Origin: Methanolobus profundi
GTDB lineage: Archaea > Halobacteriota > Methanosarcinia > Methanosarcinales > Methanosarcinaceae
Assembly (NCBI RefSeq): GCF_900114835.1
Contig: NZ_FOUJ01000003.1
Coordinates: 62,001 to 126,000 of the forward strand
Reading direction: 5' to 3'
DNA: 64,000 bases
In this document: piece by piece, positions 28,445 through 37,657 of the stretch
How the letters are laid out: each line of letters begins with the position of its first letter
Numbering within the stretch: position 1 is the stretch's first letter
Notes under the pieces: generated by a model
The model's input: only the letters and a program-made list of their open reading frames with translations
What the model was told of the DNA's origin: nothing
Database searches by the model: none
Position numbers and translations under genes: made by a program

Positions 28445-29878
28445 ATGAGCCATAAACTTGAGAATATACTAAAAGAGAGAGGACCCATCAAAAAGATAGG
28501 TGTCATTGGCATGGGATATGTAGGAATACCTGCTGCAGCCCTTTTTGCTGATTCTGATAAGTTCGACCTTGTACTGGGATTCCAGAGGGATTCACCTTCA
28601 TCCGGTTACAAGATAGAGATGCTCAACCGTGGAGAAAGTCCCCTGAAGGGAGAAGAACCAGGTCTTGAGGAACTGCTCAAGAAGGTAGTCGATGCAGGTA
28701 AGTTCGTATGTACACCGGACTTTTCAAGAATATCAGAACTTGATGCCATCACTCTTGCAATACAGACACCTTTTGCAGACCCAAAGGCACTTGAACCGGA
28801 CTTTGGAGCACTCAAGGAAGGTATCCGTAATGTGGGTAGATACCTCAGACCAGGTATGCTCGTGGTGCTGGAATCCACAATAACACCAGGCACTACGGAC
28901 AGTATGGCAAAGGAGATACTTGAAGAGGAGTCAGGCCTGAAAGCAGGAGAGGATTTTGCACTTGCACACGCTCCGGAAAGAGTAATGGTCGGAAGGCTTC
29001 TACGTAACATACAGGAACATGACCGTATCGTTGGTGGTATCGATCAGCCAAGTACCGACAGAGCAGTTGAACTTTACAGCCCGGTACTTACAAAAGGTAA
29101 GGTCATCCCTATGAGCGCTACTGCAGCCGAGGTAACAAAGACCGCAGAGAACACCTTCAGGGACCTGCAGATCGCAGCGGCCAACCAGCTTGCACTCTAC
29201 TGTGAGTCCATGGGCATCAATGTATATGATGTCAGAGCAGGGATCGACAGTCTCAAAGGTGAAGGTATCACCAGGGCAATACTCTGGCCAGGAGCCGGTG
29301 TTGGTGGACATTGCCTGACCAAGGATACATACCACCTCGAACGTGGTGTTAAACTTGGAACTGAAGCTCTTGATTATCCACAGGATGCAGAATCTATCTA
29401 CGTACTTGCACGCAGGGTCAATGATTTCATGCCCGTTCACATGTACAATCTGACAGTTGCTGCACTCCACAGACTTGGCAAGGACATTAAAGGTTCAAAG
29501 ATAGCAATGCTCGGCTGGGCATTCATTAACGATTCAGATGATGCACGTAACCCACCTTCCGAACCTTACAGGGACATGGTTATCGAAGCAGGTGCAGAAC
29601 TGATGATACATGACCCACACGTACTGAACTATCCCGATGTCGAGATCCACAAGGACATGAACAAGGTTATTTCCGGTTCAGATGTTGTAGTGATCTTCAC
29701 CGGTCACAAGGAATACTTCAATCTGAGACCTGATGATGTGAAAGGAATGACAGGAAATGAACATACTGTGATCATAGATGGAAGGAATGTTATTGACCCT
29801 GACATGTTCATAGATTCAGGATTTATATACAAGGGAATTGGACGTGGCGACAAGAATGGTCACGAAATAAAAAGCTGA
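28445..29878 (+). CDS. UDP-N-acetylhexosamine 6-dehydrogenase (WbpA-like)
   Basis: 477 residues from the ATG at 28445; an in-frame ATG nine bases upstream overlaps the previous gene and is less likely, since GAGTGATC (28433-28440) would then fall within it. The NAD loop IGVIGMGYVGIPAA is near residue 17, the catalytic Cys is in GAGVGGHCLTKD near residue 283, and the C-terminal UDP-binding domain is present. It would oxidise UDP-GlcNAc to UDP-GlcNAcA, the first step of the four-gene pathway encoded here. It is longer than, and only distantly similar to, the dehydrogenase at 13408-14751. Confidence 0.9.
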   Translation: MSHKLENILKERGPIKKIGVIGMGYVGIPAAALFADSDKFDLVLGFQRDSPSSGYKIEMLNRGESPLKGEEPGLEELLKKVVDAGKFVCTPDFSRISELDAITLAIQTPFADPKALEPDFGALKEGIRNVGRYLRPGMLVVLESTITPGTTDSMAKEILEEESGLKAGEDFALAHAPERVMVGRLLRNIQEHDRIVGGIDQPSTDRAVELYSPVLTKGKVIPMSATAAEVTKTAENTFRDLQIAAANQLALYCESMGINVYDVRAGIDSLKGEGITRAILWPGAGVGGHCLTKDTYHLERGVKLGTEALDYPQDAESIYVLARRVNDFMPVHMYNLTVAALHRLGKDIKGSKIAMLGWAFINDSDDARNPPSEPYRDMVIEAGAELMIHDPHVLNYPDVEIHKDMNKVISGSDVVVIFTGHKEYFNLRPDDVKGMTGNEHTVIIDGRNVIDPDMFIDSGFIYKGIGRGDKNGHEIKS

Positions 29879-29898
29879 TACCAGTTTCAGGCCAGGGT

Positions 29899-29912
29899 GG
29901 GAATTTATTCCC
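29899..29912. terminator. Weak hairpin between convergent genes
   Basis: GGGAAT-TT-ATTCCC forms a 6-bp stem at the junction of the dehydrogenase and VanZ genes, overlapping the VanZ stop. There is no long T-run. Confidence 0.3.
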
Positions 29913-30543
29913 GCTCTTGATCATCCCTGTCTTTTTTGTCTTTTTTCCACCTGATATTCACAAGAATGAGTATCACAAAAAGTATCTGTGCAATGGTCAC
30001 CCCTATACCATCAGCAAGAAGGTCATGTATGCTTGATGACCGGCCTGGCACGAATGACTGATGAAACTCATCCGTAATGCCATATATTATACCAAGGACG
30101 ATTGCAAAGATAGCTGCATACTTCCTCAGTAAGACATGGTCAGAGTGCCTGAATGTCAGATGTAAAAGTACTCCCAAACCAAAATACAGGAACATATGGG
30201 CTACCTTGTCCATGTGTTGGTAGGCATAGGCTGCAATGTCAATGAAAATATCCAGACCAAGTTCTTTAAAGATATCTGCCAATTGATACATTATAGGTAT
30301 CTTGAACACGGAGGAAGGAACACTCAAATTCGCCTGGGATGACAGATAGAATATGAATCCTGCATATAGTACTGTAAGAGCGATCAGGATATTCTTTTTA
30401 TTGCCAGCATAATCGAATCTCTGGATACGGGAAATAATATCAAGGGAAATCCTGAGAACGTAAAGAACATGAAGTGCCAGATAAGCTACATATCTGTTGT
30501 TTTTTAAGTTTTGCATAAAACCCTGAATATATAATGGCAACAA
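29905..30543 (-). CDS. VanZ-family membrane protein
   Basis: 212 residues with an N-terminal extension and about five membrane helices. The VanZ core is recognisable by DKVAHMFLYFGLGVLLH near residue 131 and GITDEFHQSFVPGRSSSIHDLLADGIG near residues 174-200 (key residues E, H, D). VanZ proteins are linked to envelope or glycan functions, with no settled activity. The gene ends against the convergent dehydrogenase gene and follows the epimerase gene by 23 bases on the minus strand. Confidence 0.85.
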   Translation of the reverse strand: MLPLYIQGFMQNLKNNRYVAYLALHVLYVLRISLDIISRIQRFDYAGNKKNILIALTVLYAGFIFYLSSQANLSVPSSVFKIPIMYQLADIFKELGLDIFIDIAAYAYQHMDKVAHMFLYFGLGVLLHLTFRHSDHVLLRKYAAIFAIVLGIIYGITDEFHQSFVPGRSSSIHDLLADGIGVTIAQILFVILILVNIRWKKDKKDRDDQERE

Positions 30544-30566
30544 AGTTAAAATAATTATCCGGCCAT

Positions 30567-31472
30567 TCAGCCAATTATCTCTTCAAGTCCTTTATAAAGA
30601 TCCATCTTTGGTTCAAACCCAATTGCATTGGCCTTTGATATATCTGCATAGCTGTGTTTGATATCACCTGGCATAGCATCACGATATTCAATTTCCAGAT
30701 CCTTGTCAAAGATATCAAGGACGATCTGTGCCAATTCTTTGACGCTAGTGACCTTGCCAGTCCCTACGTTATAGACCTCGCCATTGTCCCCTTTTCCATT
30801 TGCAAGAAGCCTTATCATATTGACAACATCATGAGCAGAGACAAAGTCCCTTGTCTGGGATCCATCGCCAAAGATGATCGGTGGCTGGCCTTCTTTCACA
30901 CGACCTATGAATTTGGATATGACACCTGAATAGGGATTTGAAGGATCCTGCCTTGGACTGTAGATATTAAAAGGTCTTATACAGACCGTGGGCAGACCAT
31001 AAGCATGATGATACATGCTGCAATATTTCTCACCACAGAACTTGCTGGCACCATAGGGAGACATAGGGTTCTGAGGATGACTTTCATCTATCGGAAGATA
31101 TTCCGGATCCCCATAGACAGCAGCTGAACTTATGTATATGAACTTTTCAGGATTGCCTGCACGGGCTCCTTCAAGTAAGTTGAGAGTGCCAAATACATTA
31201 TTGTCAGCATCGAACATCGGATCATCCATAGACCTTGCAACACTGATCTGAGCAGCTGTATGGATAATTATATCGAACTCACCTGCCATTTCCCTGGCAA
31301 CAGGTGACCTTATATCTTCTTTAATGAAATGTACATTGTCCAGGAGGTCTGGCTCTTTACCTGAGGAAAGGTTGTCAAGGACCGTAACCTCATAGTCATT
31401 CTGCATACTATCAACAAGGTAGCTGCCAACCTGACCTATACCCCCGGTTATAAGTACCTGCTTCATGGACAT
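30567..31472 (-). CDS. NAD-dependent nucleotide-sugar epimerase/dehydratase (GalE-like SDR)
   Basis: 301 residues of the extended short-chain dehydrogenase family. The NAD loop is TGGIGQVGSYL at about residues 9-19, the Ser of ISSAAVYG is near 117, and the catalytic YGASK is near residues 140-144. This matches UDP-glucose/UDP-GlcNAc 4-epimerase-like proteins, which flip the C4 hydroxyl of a UDP-sugar. The exact substrate cannot be fixed. It probably supplies a sugar nucleotide for the surface glycans and is co-transcribed with the VanZ gene. Confidence 0.88.
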   Translation of the reverse strand: MSMKQVLITGGIGQVGSYLVDSMQNDYEVTVLDNLSSGKEPDLLDNVHFIKEDIRSPVAREMAGEFDIIIHTAAQISVARSMDDPMFDADNNVFGTLNLLEGARAGNPEKFIYISSAAVYGDPEYLPIDESHPQNPMSPYGASKFCGEKYCSMYHHAYGLPTVCIRPFNIYSPRQDPSNPYSGVISKFIGRVKEGQPPIIFGDGSQTRDFVSAHDVVNMIRLLANGKGDNGEVYNVGTGKVTSVKELAQIVLDIFDKDLEIEYRDAMPGDIKHSYADISKANAIGFEPKMDLYKGLEEIIG

Positions 31473-31589
31473 ATGAGAGTGAATAAAGTATAATTAGATT
31501 ACCCTGTAAAAGATATCAATACAGTAGTTATAACAGTCAACAAGTATCCTACGCAATAATAACAAAAAAGTCAAAAGAAGATGAAGAAC

Positions 31590-31748
31590 TTAGCAGGCAG
31601 TTCGCACCTGATCTAAGCCCCTTTGAACACTCCCTGATGCAGCACGTTCCATACAATGGAGAGTACAGAACATATCCTCACGTGCATAGTCCTCGTAGAT
31701 ATAGATAGGACTGCCGCATGTTGCACATTTCTTTTCTACTAATTTCAT
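31590..31748 (-). CDS. Small zinc-ribbon-like protein
   Basis: A 52-residue protein. The start at 31748 is set by the upstream AAGGTGGTACGA on the minus strand, the same ribosome-binding context as the PEF-CTERM gene at 56411; a longer frame upstream lacks support. It has CATCG and CTLHC, two Cys pairs 19 residues apart that fit a zinc ribbon. Such small proteins are common in methanogens and could act in regulation or protein contacts. No family name is offered. Confidence 0.6.
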   Translation of the reverse strand: MKLVEKKCATCGSPIYIYEDYAREDMFCTLHCMERAASGSVQRGLDQVRTAC

Positions 31749-32085
31749 TCGTACCACCTTAAGCATTTTTGACATATGCCACAAAAAGGACATATGTTCT
31801 ATATATTCAATGACAATAACCCGATTGTCAAGTGTACATTGGAGAATGATACTATATAAATTTATGTTTGATGCCAAAAATGATACTCATAATGATGAGC
31901 ATAGTGTGCGTCGTTGCACAAATGGGAAAACATTATTATATAATAATCAGTCATTAACCGGAAGGAGTGGTGATAGACATTGTTCATACGATCATCACCG
32001 GGAACAGTAAATACATATATTATAATAGTATAGAATAAATAGATCTTTAGGAAGAATAATATATTGGAGATAGGGGATTTGAACT

Positions 32086-33066
32086 ATGCTGGAGATAGCA
32101 TCACCATTCACGCTAATGACTTTGGTTCTTGCAAGTAATTTCTTAATACCGTTCTTAGTGACATTCATATCGATGCCGTATTTCATAAAGAAACTGACAG
32201 AAAAAGGCATCCTTGCAAGAGATTATTATAAAAGGGAAATGACCATGATCCCTGACAGGGGAGGTATTGCCATTCTTCTGGTAGCAATGGTCTGTTTCTC
32301 ATTGAACACACTTTTCTTCAAATTCTCTACAACCAACTATGTAGCACTCATAGTTATCGCTATGTTCGGCCTTTTCGGCATACTTGATGACATGATCGAT
32401 ATAGGAAGAGTGACCAAGCTTCTTCTTATGTACTATTGTTCCTATCCATTGATCCAATATGCAACTCACACTGCATTTACACTTCCCAGTGTTGGCAACA
32501 TAGAGCTTGGCATCCTTTATCTGCAATTCATAGTACCAACCTATGTTCTGGTAGCCTCGAACCTTGTGAACATGCATTCAGGTTTCAACGGATTGGCTTC
32601 AGGGCTCTCAGTGATAGTGCTCATATCACTCATAGTAAAATCATTCCTTATAGGTGATATTGAAAATATCATTGCGGTAGTAAGTATAACCGGTGCAGCC
32701 CTTGGATACTTTATGTTCGATAAATATCCCTCTAAGATATTCTGGGGCAACGTAGGGTCCCTAACAATTGGAGCTGCGATCGGCATCATTATAGTTATAC
32801 AGGGATTCATCATCAGTGGATTTATCATGTTCATACCACATACTATCAATTTCCTTATGTACGCGTACTGGAGAGCCATGAAGTTCCCTGTAGCAAAGTT
32901 CGGAAAGGAAAGAGAAGACAGGACACTGGAGGTTCCAAACCCACTGACCTTAAAATGGGTACTTCCATACTATTACAGAGTTACAGAGAAGCAGGCTACA
33001 TGGGCCATGTATGCTGTTACCATATTCTTCTGTGCACTCGGAGTAATGCTGCCTGGAAGAATGTAA
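32086..33066 (+). CDS. UDP-sugar:dolichyl-phosphate sugar-phosphotransferase (MraY/WecA/AglH family)
   Basis: 326 residues with about ten membrane helices. The family's acidic loop is present as GILDDMIDIG near residues 97-106, NMHSGFNGLASG near residue 163 matches the conserved Asn/Gly-rich segment, and a basic loop with FGKEREDR is near residue 268. These enzymes move a sugar-1-phosphate from a UDP-sugar to dolichyl phosphate and so start a lipid-linked glycan; archaeal examples initiate protein N-glycans. It has its own upstream region after a small divergent gene and is followed by repeat copy B. It would supply the lipid carrier for glycans made by both islands. Confidence 0.9.
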   Translation: MLEIASPFTLMTLVLASNFLIPFLVTFISMPYFIKKLTEKGILARDYYKREMTMIPDRGGIAILLVAMVCFSLNTLFFKFSTTNYVALIVIAMFGLFGILDDMIDIGRVTKLLLMYYCSYPLIQYATHTAFTLPSVGNIELGILYLQFIVPTYVLVASNLVNMHSGFNGLASGLSVIVLISLIVKSFLIGDIENIIAVVSITGAALGYFMFDKYPSKIFWGNVGSLTIGAAIGIIIVIQGFIISGFIMFIPHTINFLMYAYWRAMKFPVAKFGKEREDRTLEVPNPLTLKWVLPYYYRVTEKQATWAMYAVTIFFCALGVMLPGRM

Positions 33067-33103
33067 AGCAGTATTATTTTGGCTCTATAGAGATCTTGAC
33101 AAT

Positions 33104-33336
33104 TGCAACTTTGAACACAGCAATTTCAAACAACTGCAATATTTCAATAGTCTTCAGGATGATGGAAAAGGAATGTGCCGCCTGCGGCGGATGGTATCAT
33201 AGTTCTTTGTCTGTCAATGATCTTGCAGAGATATCAGAAATGCAAGGTGCAGGGAACACTAAGTCAAATTGAGCGGAAGGCATGAATAACTCCATCCATC
33301 CCGGAGGGTTCCGGCGAAGCCGGCATAATCCAAAAA
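33104..33336. repeat. Dispersed hairpin-rich repeat, copy B
   Basis: Same layout as 1921-2150: left edge TGCAACTTTGAACA, hairpin CCGCC-TGC-GGCGG near 33178-33190, middle block TTGCAGAGATATCAGAAA, then CCC-GGA-GGG (33299-33307) and CCGGC-GAA-GCCGG (33311-33323), ending CATAATCC plus an A-run. Lengths of the two copies agree (about 230 bases) and the stems are better kept than the spacers. It begins 38 bases past the stop of the dolichyl-phosphate transferase gene. Confidence 0.65.
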
Positions 33337-33784
33337 GATTAACGAGATCATCTGTTGTTTTCTATTCTTTTTCTACATACTAATAACCAAAAACCGTGAT
33401 CTATCTGTTAAAATGATATGCTGTAATAATGACAGGCATGTATGATCGCATGAACCATTTAACTGAGGAACTCTACAGAGCCACTACTTTTTATTTTATG
33501 TTTGCTCTTCAATATCATCACTGCCATATATGACAGAAAGAGATGATTTTAAAAAGCTGCCCAATTGATCGACCTATCTGAGCACTGAACGGCCTAATTA
33601 GTGGACACTCTACAGACCTCAACATCAACTGAGAACATACAAATACCAGCTTATAGGACATAATTAATGTATGTACATAGAAGAACATGACCTTGCAACA
33701 GCATAGTTGTGGTCATGAACATATGATATGTCCACTATTGATCTGCCAATACACAGATAGATAGAAATGAAATGATCAAATGTA

Positions 33785-33816
33785 AAAAAGAAGAAAGATG
33801 ACCCGATGTGGGTCAT
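33785..33816 (-). terminator. Terminator of the cohesin/dockerin gene
   Basis: A 7-bp stem (ATGACCC 33798-33804, GGGTCAT 33810-33816) is followed on the minus strand by CTTTCTTCTTTTTT, just past the gene's end. Confidence 0.65.
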
Positions 33817-33832
33817 TTTAGTTACTACTTGT

Positions 33833-36800
33833 TCAAATTGTTTCACCGAAGTGTCCGGAGACTATTGAGAGATCCTGGATGTTAACAGTTCCATCCTGAT
33901 TGACATCCCAGCGTGGTGGATTTTCGGTGTATGTTGCACCATAGTTCTGACCTATGAGGGTGATATCAAGTACGTTGACAACACCATCCTCGTTGACATC
34001 CCAGCGTGGCTGGAGGTCTGTAATGGTTATGGTGCTTGTAGCACGTACCTCGTCGATACCGTCACTTACTATGACCTCGATCGTGTGAGTGCCTGCTGAT
34101 TCATAATCAACTGCCCATGCATAGCTTGAAGCTGTAGTTACCTGGACACCGTCTATCTTAATGATGTAACTAAGGCTTTCTCCATCTGCATCACTTGCGA
34201 TAACATTCACATTGATAGTGGACCCTTCTTCAAAGACAGCTGAATCTGCCGGCTCGAAGAGTGTGATCACAGGAGCATGGTTCATTGGAGTGACAGTTAC
34301 AGCCACGGTCATGGAATCACTGAGATATCCATCTGTGACCTCGAATACTGCACTATAACTTCCGTCGTCACCTTCTGCCGGAGTCCAGCTGAAGGTCTGG
34401 CCATCAAATGATGCACCTGATGGAAGTGAGGTTGCTGAGTATGTCAGTGAATCACCCTCTGCATCTGTTGCGCTTACGGTGAAGCTCAGGCTCTGGCCTT
34501 CCTCTACGGTCTGTGAAGCCGTTGTTGCAAATACCGGAGCTGTGTCCACAAGGACCGTTGCGTTGGTCACTGTGTATCCTGCCGGAGCGGAGTTCGCATC
34601 ACTTACTATAACATTGTTCAGGCCAAGGTCCAGTATACCGGATTCACTGCCTGCGGTCATGGTAATAGTTGCCATGGTACCTGCAGTTGATACTGTTCCT
34701 GACCCTACTATTGCGGAGTATACATGTGTAAGTATACCTAGAGTATTATCGATACCCTCGTATTCGAACATTGTTGAAAGTCCGCTCTGTGTGAACAGAT
34801 CACCTTCAGCAACTGTGGTCACGCTTGCAAGCTGACTGTATTGAAGATCGAACTGTGAACCAGTTATAGATTCTGTTGGATCGATGTAAACATCTATGGT
34901 GAATGACTCACCTGGTTTTACAATTGGTGCAGATGCTGAGATACTGATGGATGAGTATTCAGATACTGTCTGTTCTGAAACTTCAACTGTCCATGTATTT
35001 GTCACTGTTTCTGTTGTTGTTGTTCCCAGGAATTCAACTGTGTGAGTACCTACCTTATCCCAGTTCTGTACATAGCTGGTTCCGGTTGCGACCTGTACAC
35101 CATCATAGGACCATGAACTGCTTACAAGCTCATCAGTTGAATCTGCAGTGAAAGTTGTTGATTCACCAGCAGTTGCTGTGAGTGAGGTTGTTGATGGAGT
35201 GAATGTTACACCTGTACCTGAGGAGCCTGGTGTTGTACTAGGCACTTCACCTTCAGTTACTTCCCATGTCTGAACTACAGCACCATTAGAGTTGGAACCT
35301 GCAAACATGATAGTGTGTGAACCGGTCTCTACAGTCCAGTCATATGTCATTGATCCAGATGATCTGAGGTTTCCATTAACATACCATTTCATGGTTGTCA
35401 GTTCCTCATCTGTCCATATCTGGAACTTCTTGGTCTCACCTGCTGTGAATGGGTTTTCAGAGCTTGGTGCGAAACCTGTAATATGTGGTCCTGTGGTACT
35501 GTCAGGAATCACTGCTGTGATCGTGTATGTTGGGGTGTTTGGATCCTCACGATACCAAGTTGAATCGGGGGTGATGCCAGTGAGGGCTACAGAATCCCCT
35601 GAAGGTGTATTAATTGTTGCTTTATGGGATAAAAGTACTGACTCTAAAGATGCAGCTCTGTAGGCACCTGCCATGACAGGAGACTGGGCTCTATTGACCT
35701 GAGGATCATATGTTCTTCCATTTGAATCAACTAAAAATGAGGTCATATCCATACCAAATCCATTTGAACTTTCAATTGCTGCACTATCCTCATTTTTGAG
35801 TGCAATATTTGATTCTGAAAATGGATTTCCATTTGAATCAAGAACTATAAGATCCAAGTAATAATTATTGGAGAAATAATCATTATCCAAGCGTACTGTT
35901 GAATATTGTGTATTGACAATTTTAGTTACACCATCATTTATCCATAAATCATTCCAGTTGTTATCAGAGAAGTCACTATCTATAATGCTAACATCTTCCA
36001 AGTATACAAAATTACTTGCATCTATAATAGTAGAAAGGAAGCCTACACCTTCTGCGCCTGATCCAACTGCATCCCTTTGTACAACATTCAACAAAGTTAT
36101 ATTTTTAGAGTTTGACACATAAGGACCTTTTCCAATGAAAGTAGAATTAGCAATAATAGTATCAAAACTACCCTCTGTAATGCAAGCTCCATAACCAAGG
36201 TCAGAATTAATACTAGTCACTTCTTCATAGATGTTATTTCCTCGAGTAGCACCTACTTCAGCTTTTCCTACCTGGAAAAGATTGTGTCTATGAGAATCCT
36301 GTATGTAAATATTAGTAAACTTTGAATCATTAACTTCAACTTCAAAACCATTATGACCTGCATCTATCACCTTAATGTTGTAGGCCGTAAGATTTACACC
36401 ATCCGTGAAACTTGTACCACTATAAGCCACATAATCAATATAAACATCATGAATTACATTGTTGCTACCCGCAAGTTCCACACCATATGCAGCAGTAGCA
36501 TCATTGCTTTTCTCGCTTGCATTTATAACTTGAACATCGTATATCGTAGAGTTATCCATTTCACAATTAAGTAAACCGCCACCTGAGACCCTGTTACCAT
36601 CTTTTATTAAAATGTCGTGTACAGTAACCCGGTCTGCATTTTGAAACGTAAGACCATACTTTGTTTGTTCTAGAGTAAGATTAGAGAACTCTAGATTTGA
36701 AATAGAATCACCATATTTATAACCAAAATAAACATTCTTAAAGTTCTTAAAAGTTACATTATTTGCCTCATTATATGATACACCATATCCAGGATTGGTA

Positions 36801-37183
36801 GGACCATCCGATGATATTAGAGCTACATTTTCAAATTGTATATATCCCTTATATGCCCATCCATTTGTACTTGTTCTAAAACTAACTTGTTCAGCATCAG
36901 TATCATTGATAAATAGAGTATTTGGTGTTTTTACATAGAGAGTATATACATTCCAATGTTTAGGAGATGTTTCATATATCACTGAATCAGCAAATTCTTG
37001 ACCAAACTGATCGATGATCTTTGCCCTTAATTGCGTAAGATTGGTAATCCCTGGCTCGTTAGAAATTTCAATCTGTTCATAGTAATTACTATATGTAACA
37101 CTAGCACTAGCAACGTTTGACAAAAAAATTAAACCCACAATAAATAGAATGACGTTTTTTATGTTTTTTGAATATAGATGCAT
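33833..37183 (-). CDS. Secreted beta-helix protein with Ig-like, cohesin and dockerin modules
   Basis: 1116 residues with a signal peptide (hydrophobic core at about 11-25, ending SNVASA). Residues about 100-480 form a right-handed parallel beta-helix of short repeats with many Asn. Next come two PKD/Ig-like domains (about 555-740), a cohesin-like domain (about 745-882, with DVYIDPT), a cadherin-like domain (about 883-967), another Ig-like domain (968-1055) and a dockerin with two calcium loops, DVNEDGVVN and DVNQDGTVN (about 1062-1105). Having both cohesin and dockerin would allow self-assembly. The N-terminal half of the gene is visibly more AT-rich than the C-terminal half, with the change near the domain border at about 35,650. 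No membrane anchor is seen. Confidence 0.88.
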   Translation of the reverse strand: MHLYSKNIKNVILFIVGLIFLSNVASASVTYSNYYEQIEISNEPGITNLTQLRAKIIDQFGQEFADSVIYETSPKHWNVYTLYVKTPNTLFINDTDAEQVSFRTSTNGWAYKGYIQFENVALISSDGPTNPGYGVSYNEANNVTFKNFKNVYFGYKYGDSISNLEFSNLTLEQTKYGLTFQNADRVTVHDILIKDGNRVSGGGLLNCEMDNSTIYDVQVINASEKSNDATAAYGVELAGSNNVIHDVYIDYVAYSGTSFTDGVNLTAYNIKVIDAGHNGFEVEVNDSKFTNIYIQDSHRHNLFQVGKAEVGATRGNNIYEEVTSINSDLGYGACITEGSFDTIIANSTFIGKGPYVSNSKNITLLNVVQRDAVGSGAEGVGFLSTIIDASNFVYLEDVSIIDSDFSDNNWNDLWINDGVTKIVNTQYSTVRLDNDYFSNNYYLDLIVLDSNGNPFSESNIALKNEDSAAIESSNGFGMDMTSFLVDSNGRTYDPQVNRAQSPVMAGAYRAASLESVLLSHKATINTPSGDSVALTGITPDSTWYREDPNTPTYTITAVIPDSTTGPHITGFAPSSENPFTAGETKKFQIWTDEELTTMKWYVNGNLRSSGSMTYDWTVETGSHTIMFAGSNSNGAVVQTWEVTEGEVPSTTPGSSGTGVTFTPSTTSLTATAGESTTFTADSTDELVSSSWSYDGVQVATGTSYVQNWDKVGTHTVEFLGTTTTETVTNTWTVEVSEQTVSEYSSISISASAPIVKPGESFTIDVYIDPTESITGSQFDLQYSQLASVTTVAEGDLFTQSGLSTMFEYEGIDNTLGILTHVYSAIVGSGTVSTAGTMATITMTAGSESGILDLGLNNVIVSDANSAPAGYTVTNATVLVDTAPVFATTASQTVEEGQSLSFTVSATDAEGDSLTYSATSLPSGASFDGQTFSWTPAEGDDGSYSAVFEVTDGYLSDSMTVAVTVTPMNHAPVITLFEPADSAVFEEGSTINVNVIASDADGESLSYIIKIDGVQVTTASSYAWAVDYESAGTHTIEVIVSDGIDEVRATSTITITDLQPRWDVNEDGVVNVLDITLIGQNYGATYTENPPRWDVNQDGTVNIQDLSIVSGHFGETI

Positions 37184-37657
37184 ACCATTACCTCAAATAT
37201 TCCTTGATTTCAAAACTAAATGTACTGATATATATCCAGCATGTTCACAAATAGACAGGATTTGTACATAGTATGAACATGGAATTTTTTGATTATATGA
37301 ACTAATACTAAAATATGCATCCATCATAGCGTAATTTCCAATTAATTAATACAATACTAAGAACTTTAAGCAAAGTACAAATAACAGATACAGTCAGGAC
37401 AAATCAGTCATTATTGTACATAGACATAAATACCAATATTATTCATCCACCTGAATAATTTCATCATATAAAAATCAGTTGATATTTGTATTCATATATA
37501 AAGATACATAGATGAGATTATTACCGACAAAAGTAATCATCAGATAAGTAAAAATAAATAGATAGAAGCATATTTTACCGTGGATAATAAAATTAAATTA
37601 AATTATAATCAGTCTTGTTTTTTAAACCACAACACATAGCTTAAAAGATGTGATTCC
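37184..37657. other. Divergent intergenic region, AT-rich
   Basis: 474 bases between the secreted protein gene and the flippase gene. It should carry both promoters, but the sequence is so AT-rich that TATA boxes cannot be singled out. Nothing else is recognised. Confidence 0.3.

Larger units (their letters stand above)
33067..33832. other. Intergenic region holding repeat copy B and a terminator
   Basis: 766 bases between convergent genes. It contains repeat copy B (33104-33336) and the minus-strand terminator at 33785-33816, listed separately. The middle part (about 33340-33780) shows no gene, RNA or repeat that I can support. Confidence 0.5.

Noticed and set aside
33340-33780. Short open frames between repeat copy B and the terminator
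   Set aside because: None has a binding site, good composition or similarity to a known protein.
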